Positions 1 to 8,180 of a stretch of DNA of 44,657 nucleotides are shown here, in pieces; positions within the stretch are counted from its first letter, which is position 1; every line of letters starts with the position of its first letter. The notes under the pieces are model-generated. The model was not told the DNA's origin, did not search any database, and saw only the letters and a program-made list of their open reading frames with translations. Both the position numbers and the translations under genes were made by a program. The DNA comes from an uncultured Bacteroidota bacterium (GTDB lineage: Bacteria; Bacteroidota; Bacteroidia; Flavobacteriales; Flavobacteriaceae). The stretch lies in contig CABXRG010000007.1 in the NCBI GenBank assembly GCA_902514615.1, positions 1 to 44,657 on the forward strand. Reading direction: 5' to 3'.

Positions 1-135
1 TATCTTCAACCTATTATTACAATAATTTTTGCTGTAACTACTGCAAATGATACACTAGACACAACTAAGTTATTGTCCTGTATACTTGTGTTCATTGGAG
101 TTTATTTGGTTTCTATCAAGAATAAAAAAGCTTAA
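1..135 (+). CDS. C-terminal end of a DMT (EamA) family transporter, partial
   Basis: Frame 1 is open from the window edge to a TAA at 133-135 and encodes 44 residues. They read as YLQPIITIIFAV, a short polar link, then a second hydrophobic stretch (SCILVFIGVYLVSIKN) and a lysine-rich tail. This is the typical last helix pair of EamA/DMT exporters, which end in a GxxLIxxGVYL-like helix followed by a basic tail. The start lies outside the window. Substrate cannot be inferred. Family assignment rests on pattern only, from a short fragment. Confidence 0.6.
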   Translation, partial: YLQPIITIIFAVTTANDTLDTTKLLSCILVFIGVYLVSIKNKKA

Positions 136-189
136 TTATTAAATAATAAATTATAATCATTAATTATAGTGATTTTAAATTTTCTGTAA

Positions 190-197
190 TAAATTTG
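190..197 (+). promoter_or_regulatory. Bacteroidetes-type -7 promoter box (TAAATTTG)
   Basis: TAAATTTG matches the TAnnTTTG -7 consensus used by the Bacteroidetes primary sigma factor. It sits 18 nt before the preferred ATG (216) of the azurin gene. No clear -33 TTG is visible at the usual distance, so this is a partial match. Confidence 0.4.
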
Positions 198-215
198 AAT
201 AAATATCTTAATTAT

Positions 216-729
216 ATGAAACTTAAACTCATACTAATATTTTCATTACTCATATGGTCGTGCAACAACACAAACAACTCAAAAGAAAAATTTGAATATG
301 AAAGAGTTAAAGAAGAACCAAATATTGTTCAAAATAATTCTATCTCAAACAATGTTATTCTTAACTCAAATGATCAGATGAAGTTTGACAAAAAGAATTG
401 TAATAATAGGTTGAAGATATATAAATGAACCAACTGTAGTTACATTAACATTAAATCATACAGGAAGATTCCCTGTAAGTTCAATGGGACATAATTTTGT
501 TCTACTAAAAAAAGGAGTTGATGTTAACAATTATGCCCTTAAAGCTGCCGGAGCAAGAAACTCTGAATATATACCTGATGGTGATAATGAGCTGGCTTAT
601 ACAAAAATGCTGGGAGGAGGAGAATCAGACACTATTACTTTTGATGCTCCAGAACCCGGGACTTATATTTTTATTTGTTCATTTCCAGGACACTACCAAT
701 TAATGATGGGTGAATTTATAGTTGGATAG
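216..729 (+). pseudogene. Azurin-type blue copper lipoprotein, frameshifted
   Basis: Azurin is a periplasmic one-electron carrier. The 5' part (216-428) encodes a lipoprotein signal (FSLLIWSC, Cys at residue 16) and reaches NDQMKFDKK, the start of the azurin fold. It then runs into a TGA at 426-428. The rest of the fold continues in frame +1 from about 415: INEPTVVTLTLNHTGRF, SSMGHNF, and the loop FICSFPGHYQLMMG, stopping at 729. All expected copper ligands are present: His in MGHN, then Cys, His and Met in the C-terminal loop. Reading back in frame +1 gives a plausible strand (RIVII) at 394-408 but also a TGA at 412-414, so more than one lesion is possible. ATG 216 is preferred over the upstream TTG at 195 because it starts the signal peptide. 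It is either a decayed gene or a sequencing/assembly error. The next gene, 27 bp downstream, is a cytochrome c, a natural redox partner. Confidence 0.75.
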
Positions 730-756
730 TATTTGTTAATATCCTAATTTACCAAA

Positions 757-1176
757 ATGAATAGATTATTATCTATTATTTTTTTTACTATGATTTCATG
801 TAATTCCCAATCAGGTGATTCTTCCTTAAAATCAACAATGATAAGTGATAAAGGAATTGGACCAGTAAATAAAGTAATATTAGATAAAGATATAGATCCT
901 GGCTTAGCTAAATCAGGAGAAAAACTGTTTAATCAACTTTGTGCTTCCTGTCATATGATTAATAAGGAGTCAATAGGTCCCGCAATTGAAGGGATTTTAA
1001 ATAGGCGGTCAACTGAGTGGGTGATGAATATGATTCTCAATCCAACTGAAATGCTTCAAAAAGATCCTCAAGCAAAAAAACTCTTAGAAGAGTATAATAA
1101 TGTATACATGTACAATCAACATTTAATTGAAGAAGAGGTAAGGGAAATTATTGAATATTTTAGAACGATAAATTAA
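757..1176 (+). CDS. Lipoprotein class I c-type cytochrome
   Basis: A 139-residue protein with a lipoprotein signal (lipobox MISC, Cys15), a linker of about 30 residues, and one cytochrome c domain. The heme motif CASCH lies at residues 62-66, followed by SIGPAIEGIL, the usual post-heme Gly-Pro. The likely axial Met is M118, before a terminal helix of the EEEVREIIEYFR type. It should be anchored to a membrane leaflet facing the periplasm and pass electrons to or from a partner, perhaps the azurin encoded just upstream. Azurin plus small cytochrome c pairs are seen beside respiratory gene clusters in flavobacteria, but no oxidase or reductase is visible here. Its last 4 nt overlap the convergent gene at 1173. 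Confidence 0.85.
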   Translation: MNRLLSIIFFTMISCNSQSGDSSLKSTMISDKGIGPVNKVILDKDIDPGLAKSGEKLFNQLCASCHMINKESIGPAIEGILNRRSTEWVMNMILNPTEMLQKDPQAKKLLEEYNNVYMYNQHLIEEEVREIIEYFRTIN

Positions 1177-1718
1177 ACATCAACATTTCCATCATAATAG
1201 CCAGGAATTGGGACATATCCTAGTTTATTGGTCATTACATATTCTGTCAATTTATAAGATCTAACTGCCATTTGCCTAAATAAACCGAATACTTGTGAAT
1301 AATTATTACCATTAGACTCAATGAAATCTGATGAGTCTAGATGATTTGATAAATATTTCTCTAATGTAATATCATTAACATCATCTATAGATTTTTGATT
1401 TTCATTACTTAATATTACATCTGTCAATTCTTCTATTTCTTTGTTTAACTCAGATTGACTGTCAGAAGGAGTGTTTCTATAAATATAAGCGTCTACAAAC
1501 CTTGATAATTTTAATGATATCGCTCCAGGAGTATCAGTTTCTGGAATAATAATTTCAAAAATTCTATCTATAAAACCAATTTGTTTTTTTGTAAAAAAAT
1601 CAGGAGACCAATCAATTTCGTTAGATTGACATGATTGAAGAATAGATAGGATACTTGATGAAAAAGTTATTGATCCAAATGATATTCCAATATTTTTTAA
1701 TGCTTTTCTTCTATTCAT
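1173..1718 (-). CDS. Gluconate 2-dehydrogenase subunit 3 family lipoprotein (orphan)
   Basis: 181 residues. The N-terminus MNRRKALKNIG is a twin-arginine type signal, with a hydrophobic stretch ending in LQSC (Cys30), so a Tat-exported lipoprotein is likely. The body has the family pattern: an early helix (FIDRIFEIIIPETDTPGA), an acidic mid region, and a C-terminal FRQMAVRSYKLTEYVMTNKLGYVPIPGYYDG segment typical of subunit 3 of GMC-type membrane dehydrogenases. In related bacteria this subunit directly precedes a GMC flavoprotein gene. Here the downstream side is the convergent cytochrome c (4-nt overlap), so the catalytic partner is missing. Upstream, only about 20 bp separates it from a truncated gene on the other strand, leaving no room for a normal promoter. 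Confidence 0.75.
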   Translation of the reverse strand: MNRRKALKNIGISFGSITFSSSILSILQSCQSNEIDWSPDFFTKKQIGFIDRIFEIIIPETDTPGAISLKLSRFVDAYIYRNTPSDSQSELNKEIEELTDVILSNENQKSIDDVNDITLEKYLSNHLDSSDFIESNGNNYSQVFGLFRQMAVRSYKLTEYVMTNKLGYVPIPGYYDGNVDV

Positions 1719-1733
1719 AATTAGATATTTTGT

Positions 1734-2693
1734 TTGTTTAATTCCTCAACGGCATGGTTAGCATTCTCTTCAGGTCTTGCAGCAATAGATGCAATATTGA
1801 AAACATTGAATCCAGGAGATGAGATAATATCTACCAATGATTTATATGGTGGAAGTTACAGGTTATTTAAAACAATATTTGAGAAATATCATTTGAAATT
1901 TCATTTTGTAAATATGGAGGATTTAAAATCAGTTGAGGAAAAAATTAATTCAAACACTAAATTAATTTGGGCTGAAACTCCAACTAATCCAATGATGAAT
2001 GTGGTTGATATTATGTCAATGTCAACTCTTTCAAAACAAAATAATATACTTTTATGTGTAGATAACACATTTGCCACTCCATACATACAAAGACCTCTAG
2101 ATTTAGGAGCAGATATTGTCATGCACTCTGCAACTAAATATATTGCAGGACACAGTGATGTTGTAATTGGTGCAATAGTTATAAATGATTCAATATTACA
2201 TGAAAAGTTATCCTTTATACAGAATGCATCTGGTGCAACTCCAGGCCCAATGGATTGTTTCCTTACACTGCGAGGTATAAAAACTCTTCATTTAAGAATG
2301 CAGAGACATTCTGAAAATGCTGAAAAAATAGCTATGTTTCTTAAAGATCATAAAAAAGTTAAAAATGTTTACTGGGCAGGATTGAAAGATCACAAAAATT
2401 ATAAAATTGCAAAAAACCAGATGGATGTTTTTGGAGGAATGGTGTCTTTTATTCCAATTGATAACTCCTTTGAAACAGCAAAACGAATAGCTGAAAACCT
2501 TAAGCTATTTACATTAGCTGAATCACTTGGTGGAGTAGAGAGTTTATGTTGTCATCCTGCAAGTATGACTCATGCTTCAATTCCTGCAGAGGAAAGAAAA
2601 AAATCAGGATTAGTAGAGTCACTTTTAAGACTAAGTGTTGGAGTCGAAGATGTAGATGACTTAATAGATGACTTAAATAATGCTATAGGGTAA
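1734..2693 (+). pseudogene. metB: Cystathionine gamma-synthase/lyase, N-terminus missing
   Basis: This PLP enzyme of Cys/Met metabolism makes or cleaves cystathionine. The readable frame starts at a TTG (1734), preceded by a TAG in frame at 1722-1724. Homology begins at about NSSTAWLAFSSGLAAID, roughly residue 65 of the usual ~380-residue enzyme; only 319 codons remain. From there on it is well kept: STNDLYGGSYRLF, AETPTNPMMN, VDNTFATPY, the PLP-lysine segment HSATKYIAGHSD, and SLGGVESLCCHPASMTHA. The lost N-terminal part normally carries the Tyr and Arg (YSRxxNPTR) that reach the PLP phosphate of the neighbouring subunit, so this product is probably inactive. The break falls right after the start of the divergent gene at 1718, suggesting a deletion or assembly junction. 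Confidence 0.75.
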
Positions 2694-2698
2694 TATTA

Positions 2699-3466
2699 AT
2701 GGAAATTCCAAAAGACAAAAAAATATATTTTAGTTCAGATAATCATCTGGGTTCTCCTTCATTAGAGGAAAGCCATGAAAGAGAAAAAATATTTGTTTCA
2801 TGGTTAGAATCTGTAAAAGATGATGCTGATATAATTTTTCTACTAGGAGATTTATTTGACTTTTGGTTTGAATATAAAGAAGCAGTTCCAAGGGGGTTTA
2901 CAAGAGTGTTAGGAAAGCTAGCAGAATTATCAGATTCAGGAATAAAAATATATTTTTTTATTGGAAATCATGATTATTGGATGACTGACTATTTTGAAAA
3001 AGAATTAAACATTAAAGTTTTTAAATCACCTGAGTTATTTATTTTTAATTCTAAATCATTTTTGATAGGACATGGCGACGGTTTAGGACCTGGAGATTAT
3101 GGATATAAAAGAATGAAATTAGTACTTTCTAATCCATTTTTTATATGGTTATATAGACTGCTTCATCCAGATATTGGTATTAAACTAGGGAAGCATCTTT
3201 CTCAGAACAATAAGCTTATTTCTGGAGATGAAGACAAAAAATTCAAAGGGGAAAAAAAAGAGTGGTTAATTCAATATTGTTTAAAGAAATTATCCCAAGA
3301 GCATATCGACTATTTTGTTTTTGGTCATAGGCATTTGCCAATTGTTCATCAGTTAAAACCTAAATCTAAATATATAAACTTAGGTGATTGGATCACTCAC
3401 TTTACATTTGGTGTTTTTGATGGAAAGACATTTAATCTTAGAAATTATTTAAAGAAAAATGATTGA
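2699..3466 (+). CDS. lpxH: UDP-2,3-diacylglucosamine diphosphatase (LpxH-like)
   Basis: 255-residue calcineurin-like metallophosphoesterase predicted to hydrolyse UDP-2,3-diacylglucosamine to lipid X at the inner face of the inner membrane during lipid A synthesis. All metal-binding blocks are visible in order: SDNHLG near the N-terminus, LLGDLFDFWFE (about 49-59), GNHDYW (about 94-99), GHGDGLGPGD (about 125-134) and FGHRHLP (about 208-214). A hydrophobic insertion (NPFFIWLYRLLHPDIG) in the middle fits the membrane-contacting cap of LpxH. It starts 5 nt after the truncated metB and overlaps hflX by 8 nt, so the two are probably co-translated. Length matches the Bacteroidetes form. Confidence 0.88.
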   Translation: MEIPKDKKIYFSSDNHLGSPSLEESHEREKIFVSWLESVKDDADIIFLLGDLFDFWFEYKEAVPRGFTRVLGKLAELSDSGIKIYFFIGNHDYWMTDYFEKELNIKVFKSPELFIFNSKSFLIGHGDGLGPGDYGYKRMKLVLSNPFFIWLYRLLHPDIGIKLGKHLSQNNKLISGDEDKKFKGEKKEWLIQYCLKKLSQEHIDYFVFGHRHLPIVHQLKPKSKYINLGDWITHFTFGVFDGKTFNLRNYLKKND

Positions 3467-4658
3467 ATCAAAAAAGTCAAATTTTGAGAGAACTGTCCTA
3501 GTTGGAATAATCAATGACTCGCAAAATGAAGAAAAGCTAGATGAATTTCTCGAAGAGTTAGAATTTTTATCTGTAACAGCAGGAGGAAAAGTGATTAAAA
3601 AATTCAAACAAAAAATAAACACTCCCAATCCAAAGACTTTTATAGGTAAGGGTAAAATTGAGGAAATTCAGAAATATATTAAAAATAATGATGTTTCAAT
3701 TGTTGTTTTTGATGACGAACTTTCACCTACTCAACAATCTAATATAGAAAGACAACTGAAGTGTAAAATACTAGATAGAACAGCTTTAATTCTTGATATT
3801 TTTGCCCAGAGGGCAAAAACAAGTTATGCTAAAACTCAAGTTGAATTAGCTCAATATGAATATTTGTTGCCCAGATTAAAAGGTCTATGGACTCACCTTG
3901 AAAGACAAAAAGGGGGAATTGGTATGAGAGGTCCTGGAGAAACAGAAATTGAAACGGATAGAAGAATTGTTAGAGATAAGATATCATTATTAAAAAAGAA
4001 AATTTCTACTATTGACAAACAAATGAAAGTTCAAAGAGGTAACAGAGGGTCATTGGTTAGAGTTGCTCTAGTTGGATATACCAATGTTGGAAAGTCAACT
4101 ATAATGAATTTATTGTCAAAGAGTAAAGTTTTTGCTGAAGACAAATTATTTGCTACTCTTGACACAACTGTTAGAAAAGTAGTAATAAATACTTTACCCT
4201 TTCTTTTAACTGATACAGTTGGGTTTATCAGAAAACTTCCAACACAATTAATAGAGTCATTTAAAAGCACCCTTGAAGAGGTGAAAGATGCTGATATTCT
4301 TCTTCATATTGTTGATATATCACATCCAAGTTTTGAAGATCATATAGTTTCAGTAAATAAAATTCTTAGTGAAATAAATTGTCATAACAAGTATAGTCTT
4401 ATGATATTTAATAAAATTGACAACTACACTCAAGATGATTTTAATGATTCTCTATCTAAGAATAATAGCCATTATTCATTAATGCAGTGGAGAAATACGT
4501 GGATGAATAAAACAAATGGTAAAGCGTTGTTTATATCTGCAAAAAATAAGATTAACTTTGATAACCTTAGGAAAGAGATTTATGAATTAGTTAAAAATGT
4601 AGATATGAGTCATTTTCCTAAGAATGATTATTTATACCCCGAATATTTTTCTAAGTGA
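3459..4658 (+). CDS. hflX: GTPase HflX
   Basis: Ribosome-associated GTPase that splits stalled or stressed 70S ribosomes. The 399-residue protein has the N-terminal HflX domain (VFDDELSPTQQSNIE), the glycine-rich linker (GGIGMRGPGETEIETDRR, about 150-167), a coiled-coil helix pair, then the G domain. G1 is GYTNVGKST (about 206), G3 is DTVGF, G4 is NKID and G5 is a SAK segment. The ATG at 3459 lies inside the end of lpxH (8-nt overlap). A short dyad follows its stop. Length and motif order are normal. Confidence 0.93.
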   Translation: MIESKKSNFERTVLVGIINDSQNEEKLDEFLEELEFLSVTAGGKVIKKFKQKINTPNPKTFIGKGKIEEIQKYIKNNDVSIVVFDDELSPTQQSNIERQLKCKILDRTALILDIFAQRAKTSYAKTQVELAQYEYLLPRLKGLWTHLERQKGGIGMRGPGETEIETDRRIVRDKISLLKKKISTIDKQMKVQRGNRGSLVRVALVGYTNVGKSTIMNLLSKSKVFAEDKLFATLDTTVRKVVINTLPFLLTDTVGFIRKLPTQLIESFKSTLEEVKDADILLHIVDISHPSFEDHIVSVNKILSEINCHNKYSLMIFNKIDNYTQDDFNDSLSKNNSHYSLMQWRNTWMNKTNGKALFISAKNKINFDNLRKEIYELVKNVDMSHFPKNDYLYPEYFSK

Positions 4659-4662
4659 GTTT

Positions 4663-4679
4663 TTGGTTAATTTAACCAA
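4663..4679. promoter_or_regulatory. Perfect 17-bp palindrome after hflX
   Basis: TTGGTTAA-T-TTAACCAA, a perfect inverted repeat 5 nt after the hflX stop and about 60 nt before moxR. As RNA it could fold into a 6-bp stem with a 5-nt loop, but with only two G-C pairs and no following T-run it would be a weak terminator. As DNA it looks like an operator half-site pair. Further downstream (4710-4717) GAAATTTG is a one-mismatch version of the -7 box for moxR. Confidence 0.35.
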
Positions 4680-4737
4680 TTATTAACAAGTATTTTACTA
4701 ATAAATTTTGAAATTTGAATAAATAAATTCAGTAACA

Positions 4738-5742
4738 ATGAGTGATAATAAAACGAATATAGATTTAAATAAGAAGGACGAATTGATCAAGCAGGAAAGT
4801 GCTTTTGTAGATCTTCTTTCACTTGAAATAAATAAAAAGATCATAGGTCAAAAGAAAATGATAGAAAGATTAATGATAGGACTTTTGGGTAAAGGGCATA
4901 TTTTACTTGAAGGGGTGCCTGGTCTTGCAAAAACACTTGCAATAAATAGTTTAAGTAGTGCTGTTAAAGGCTCATTTAGTAGGATACAGTTTACTCCAGA
5001 TCTACTTCCAGCAGATGTTGTTGGTACTATGATTTATAACATGAAAGAAGGTAATTTCTCAATAAAGCAAGGACCGGTGTTTGCAAACTTTGTACTTGCA
5101 GATGAAATTAATAGAGCTCCAGCAAAAGTTCAATCGGCATTACTTGAAGCAATGCAAGAGAAACAAGTTACTATCGGGGATAAAACCTTCAAATTATCAG
5201 ACCCCTTTCTTGTCATGGCAACTCAAAACCCAGTAGAACAAGAAGGAACCTACCCTTTACCTGAAGCACAAGTTGATAGATTTATGTTGAAAGTTGTTGT
5301 TGATTATCCAAAACTAGAAGAAGAGCAAAAGATTATTAATATGAATCTTTCATCTTCGCAAGAAAAAATTCAACCTGTTGTCACTACAAAACAAATAACT
5401 AATGCACAAAAAATTGTTAATGATGTATATATGGATGAAAAAATTGAAAAGTATATACTTGATCTTATTTTTTGTACCAGATATCCTGAGAAATATAATT
5501 TAAAAAACTTATCTCCACTTATTTCATTTGGTGCATCACCACGTGGAAGTATAAACCTTGCATTAGCATCTAAATGTTATGCTTTTATTAAACATAGAGG
5601 TTTTGTGATACCAGAGGATGTCAGGGAAGTTGTTACAGATGTATTAAGACATAGGATAGGATTAACATATGAAGCTGAAGCTGAAAATGTATCGACTGAG
5701 GATATAATTAAACAAATTGTAAACACTGTTGAAGTACCCTAA
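4738..5742 (+). CDS. moxR: MoxR-type AAA+ ATPase
   Basis: 334-residue AAA+ chaperone-like ATPase, first gene of the Bat operon. Walker A is EGVPGLAKT (about 60-68), Walker B is LADEINRAP (about 120-128), sensor 1 is MATQNP, and the C-terminal lid contains SPRGSINL. MoxR ATPases act with VWA-domain proteins, probably in assembly or activation of envelope complexes; five VWA or Bat proteins follow. The gene is preceded by a 79-bp spacer, the only real gap before this operon, so the main promoter probably lies there. Only 3 nt separate its stop from the next gene. Confidence 0.93.
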   Translation: MSDNKTNIDLNKKDELIKQESAFVDLLSLEINKKIIGQKKMIERLMIGLLGKGHILLEGVPGLAKTLAINSLSSAVKGSFSRIQFTPDLLPADVVGTMIYNMKEGNFSIKQGPVFANFVLADEINRAPAKVQSALLEAMQEKQVTIGDKTFKLSDPFLVMATQNPVEQEGTYPLPEAQVDRFMLKVVVDYPKLEEEQKIINMNLSSSQEKIQPVVTTKQITNAQKIVNDVYMDEKIEKYILDLIFCTRYPEKYNLKNLSPLISFGASPRGSINLALASKCYAFIKHRGFVIPEDVREVVTDVLRHRIGLTYEAEAENVSTEDIIKQIVNTVEVP

Positions 5743-5745
5743 TTA

Positions 5746-6612
5746 ATGGATTCTAAAGAATTACTAAAGAAAGTAAGACAAATTGAAATTAAAAGTAGAA
5801 GGTTAAGTGATAATCTTTTTGGAGGAGAATACTTAAGCACTTTCAAGGGTAGAGGTATGACATTTAGTGAAGTAAGAAAATATGAGTTTGGTGATGATAT
5901 AAGATCAATTGATTGGAATGTAACAGCCAGATACAATGAACCTTTTATAAAAATTTTTGAAGAGGAAAGAGAGTTGACATTAATGTTGCTTATTGATGTA
6001 AGTGGCTCAAAAAACTTTGCTACAAGAAATAAATTAAAAAAAGAAATTGTTACTGAAATTGCAGCAACTTTAGCTTTTTCTGCTCTTAAAAATAATGATA
6101 AAGTAGGCGCAATACTATTCACAGATACTGTTGAGTTGTTTATACCGCCAAATAAGGGTAAAAGACATATTTTACGAATTATAAGAGAGCTTCTTGAATT
6201 TAAACCTAAAAGCTCCAAAACAAATATTGATTCATCTCTCAAATTTTTATTAAGTGTTATCCAAAAAAAGGCTATAGTTTTTGTTTTATCTGATTTTATT
6301 GATAGTGAGTATGATAAAACTTTAAAATTAGCAGCAAAAAAATTTGATTTAACAGGAATTAGAATTTTTGATCAAATGGAAACTGTAATTCCTAAACTAG
6401 GTTTTGTTCCAATGATAGATGCCGAAACAAATGAATTAGTTTGGGTTGATACATCTTCCAAAAAAATCAGAGAAAAGTATTTATCAAATTATAATTTATC
6501 ATTAAAAAAGTTTGAAAGTTTATTTAATAAAAATGGAGCAGGTGTAATCAATTGTATGGTAGATGAAAGTTACGTAAAGAAACTCTTGGGTTATTTTAAA
6601 CAAAGAGCATAA
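5746..6612 (+). CDS. DUF58 domain protein (VWA-like), Bat operon
   Basis: 288 residues. The N-terminus has the DUF58 signature: GRGMTFSEVRKYEFGDDIR then SIDWNVTARYNEPFIKIFEEER. A degenerate VWA fold follows, with MIDAS residues DVSGS (about 83-87), a Thr in TNIDSSL and an Asp in LSDFIDS. There is no signal peptide or membrane helix, so it is cytoplasmic. In this gene order DUF58 proteins are thought to link the MoxR ATPase with membrane-bound BatA/B; the biochemical role is unknown. The stop overlaps the next start by 1 nt. Confidence 0.9.
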   Translation: MDSKELLKKVRQIEIKSRRLSDNLFGGEYLSTFKGRGMTFSEVRKYEFGDDIRSIDWNVTARYNEPFIKIFEEERELTLMLLIDVSGSKNFATRNKLKKEIVTEIAATLAFSALKNNDKVGAILFTDTVELFIPPNKGKRHILRIIRELLEFKPKSSKTNIDSSLKFLLSVIQKKAIVFVLSDFIDSEYDKTLKLAAKKFDLTGIRIFDQMETVIPKLGFVPMIDAETNELVWVDTSSKKIREKYLSNYNLSLKKFESLFNKNGAGVINCMVDESYVKKLLGYFKQRA

Positions 6613-8180
6613 TGAAGAAAATAATATTTCTTTGGATCATATCTACCACCTATTTGATAGGACAGTCTGCAAATTTTGATTCAAATATTGATATTTCAAC
6701 TACAATTGATACTACTCAAGTTAAAATCGGACAAGAGATTAATTTTAACATTGATATTTCTTCAAAAAATAAATATAACATACGTTTTGATGAAAATCCA
6801 AATTTCATGCCTTTTGAGGTTTTAAAATCTTATCCCTCAGATACAATCATTGAATCCTCAAAAATTTCTAAGAAGTATTCATTAATTAATTTTGAACCAG
6901 GAGAATATTGGATTCCTCCACAAAAAATATATTTCAATCAATCTTTAAAATTTAGTGACTCATTACTGGTAATAGTTAATGACGTTGAAGTAGACACCAT
7001 CAAGCAAAATTTGTTTGACATAAAACCTATAATTCCTGTTAAAAGAAATTATCAAAGAATAATAACCAATTCAATTATTGGATTTTTGATTTTAACTCTC
7101 ATTTATATAGTTCTTAGATTTCGTTTATTTAGTAAAAAGAACAGCTCATTAAACGAGATGAAATCACTTTATCAAATTGCTATTGAAAAATTGGGTGATT
7201 TAGATAATTTATCTCCTAATTCTCAAATTGAATTTAAAGAGTACTATACTATTTTAATTGATATTTTTAGAGAATATTTAGAATCTCAAGTTAAAATTCC
7301 TGCAATGGAAAGTACGTCAAGAGAGCTAATTGTAAGAATAAATATGCTAAAAGATAGTGGAAACTATGATTTTGAATTAAAACAGATCAACGAACTAGAG
7401 AGCCTTTTCACAAAATCTGACTTAATAAAATTTGCTAAGTCTTTACCAACAAAAAATGACATCAATATTGACATCTTAACGATCAAAGATTTTATTGATT
7501 CTACTGAAAAAATTTATAATGAAAAATATAAAAAACCTGATGAAGAAGAAGTGCCGGATGAAGAAAGATCTGTATTAGACAACCTTAAAATGTTTTTGAA
7601 ATACTCATTCTTAATAACATCTACATCAATTATCATATGCATAGTAATATTTGGCTACTACCCAGTAAGAGACACAATATTATTAAATCCAACAAAACAA
7701 CTTCTTTCAAAGGATTGGTATACAAGCCAATATGGATCTCCTCCAGTAGAGTTAAAAACACCAAATATTCTTGTTAGAATTAATGATAGTATAGCAAAAA
7801 ATAAATTTGAAATGGGAAGTTTTGATGACTCTTTTTTCCTGTCTCTTGATTTTAAGGATATTATTCAAAGTGAAAATCCTGCAAACATTGACAATTTAAA
7901 AAATGAATTAATAAATCAATTTCAAAACTTAGGCTCTAAAAACATACTTGTTAAAGACGATCAATTCTCTATAAAATCTGGTGATATTGGATTAAGATTT
8001 TATGGTAGTTTAGATATTGAGAAAAATAATAATTTGATTAGATCAAATTTTACATCAATTATATTACCCTATGATAAAAAGACAATAACACTTATTATTG
8101 TTTATAGAGATAATGATAGGTATACTGATAAAATAGAGTCAAGAATTTTAGAAAGCTTTGATATTATAAAAGAATTATAA
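6612..8180 (+). CDS. BatD-like membrane protein with extra C-terminal domain
   Basis: 522 residues, in the slot between DUF58 and batA where Bacteroidetes carry a BatD/DUF4381-like gene. It has a signal peptide (about 1-18, ending LIGQS), a beta-rich extracytoplasmic domain with a late PGEYWIPPQKI segment, and a first membrane helix (about 151-170). A cytoplasmic helical region follows (LNEMKSLYQIAIEKLG... with ESTSRELI), then a second helix (about 331-349) and a C-terminal domain of about 170 residues that I do not recognise. If the topology is right, that last domain faces the periplasm. It overlaps both neighbours by 1 nt, so translation is coupled. Function in the complex is unknown. Confidence 0.7.
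   Translation: MKKIIFLWIISTTYLIGQSANFDSNIDISTTIDTTQVKIGQEINFNIDISSKNKYNIRFDENPNFMPFEVLKSYPSDTIIESSKISKKYSLINFEPGEYWIPPQKIYFNQSLKFSDSLLVIVNDVEVDTIKQNLFDIKPIIPVKRNYQRIITNSIIGFLILTLIYIVLRFRLFSKKNSSLNEMKSLYQIAIEKLGDLDNLSPNSQIEFKEYYTILIDIFREYLESQVKIPAMESTSRELIVRINMLKDSGNYDFELKQINELESLFTKSDLIKFAKSLPTKNDINIDILTIKDFIDSTEKIYNEKYKKPDEEEVPDEERSVLDNLKMFLKYSFLITSTSIIICIVIFGYYPVRDTILLNPTKQLLSKDWYTSQYGSPPVELKTPNILVRINDSIAKNKFEMGSFDDSFFLSLDFKDIIQSENPANIDNLKNELINQFQNLGSKNILVKDDQFSIKSGDIGLRFYGSLDIEKNNNLIRSNFTSIILPYDKKTITLIIVYRDNDRYTDKIESRILESFDIIKEL

Noticed and set aside
4709-4717. Promoter box directly before moxR
   Set aside because: The nearest matches (TAAATTTTG and GAAATTTG) each miss the TAnnTTTG pattern by one position, so I did not list it as a separate feature.
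5739-6242. 167-codon minus-strand ORF inside the DUF58 gene
   Set aside because: It lies fully in the shadow of a gene with clear family motifs, has no recognisable domain, and its leucine/serine-rich make-up is that of an antisense frame.
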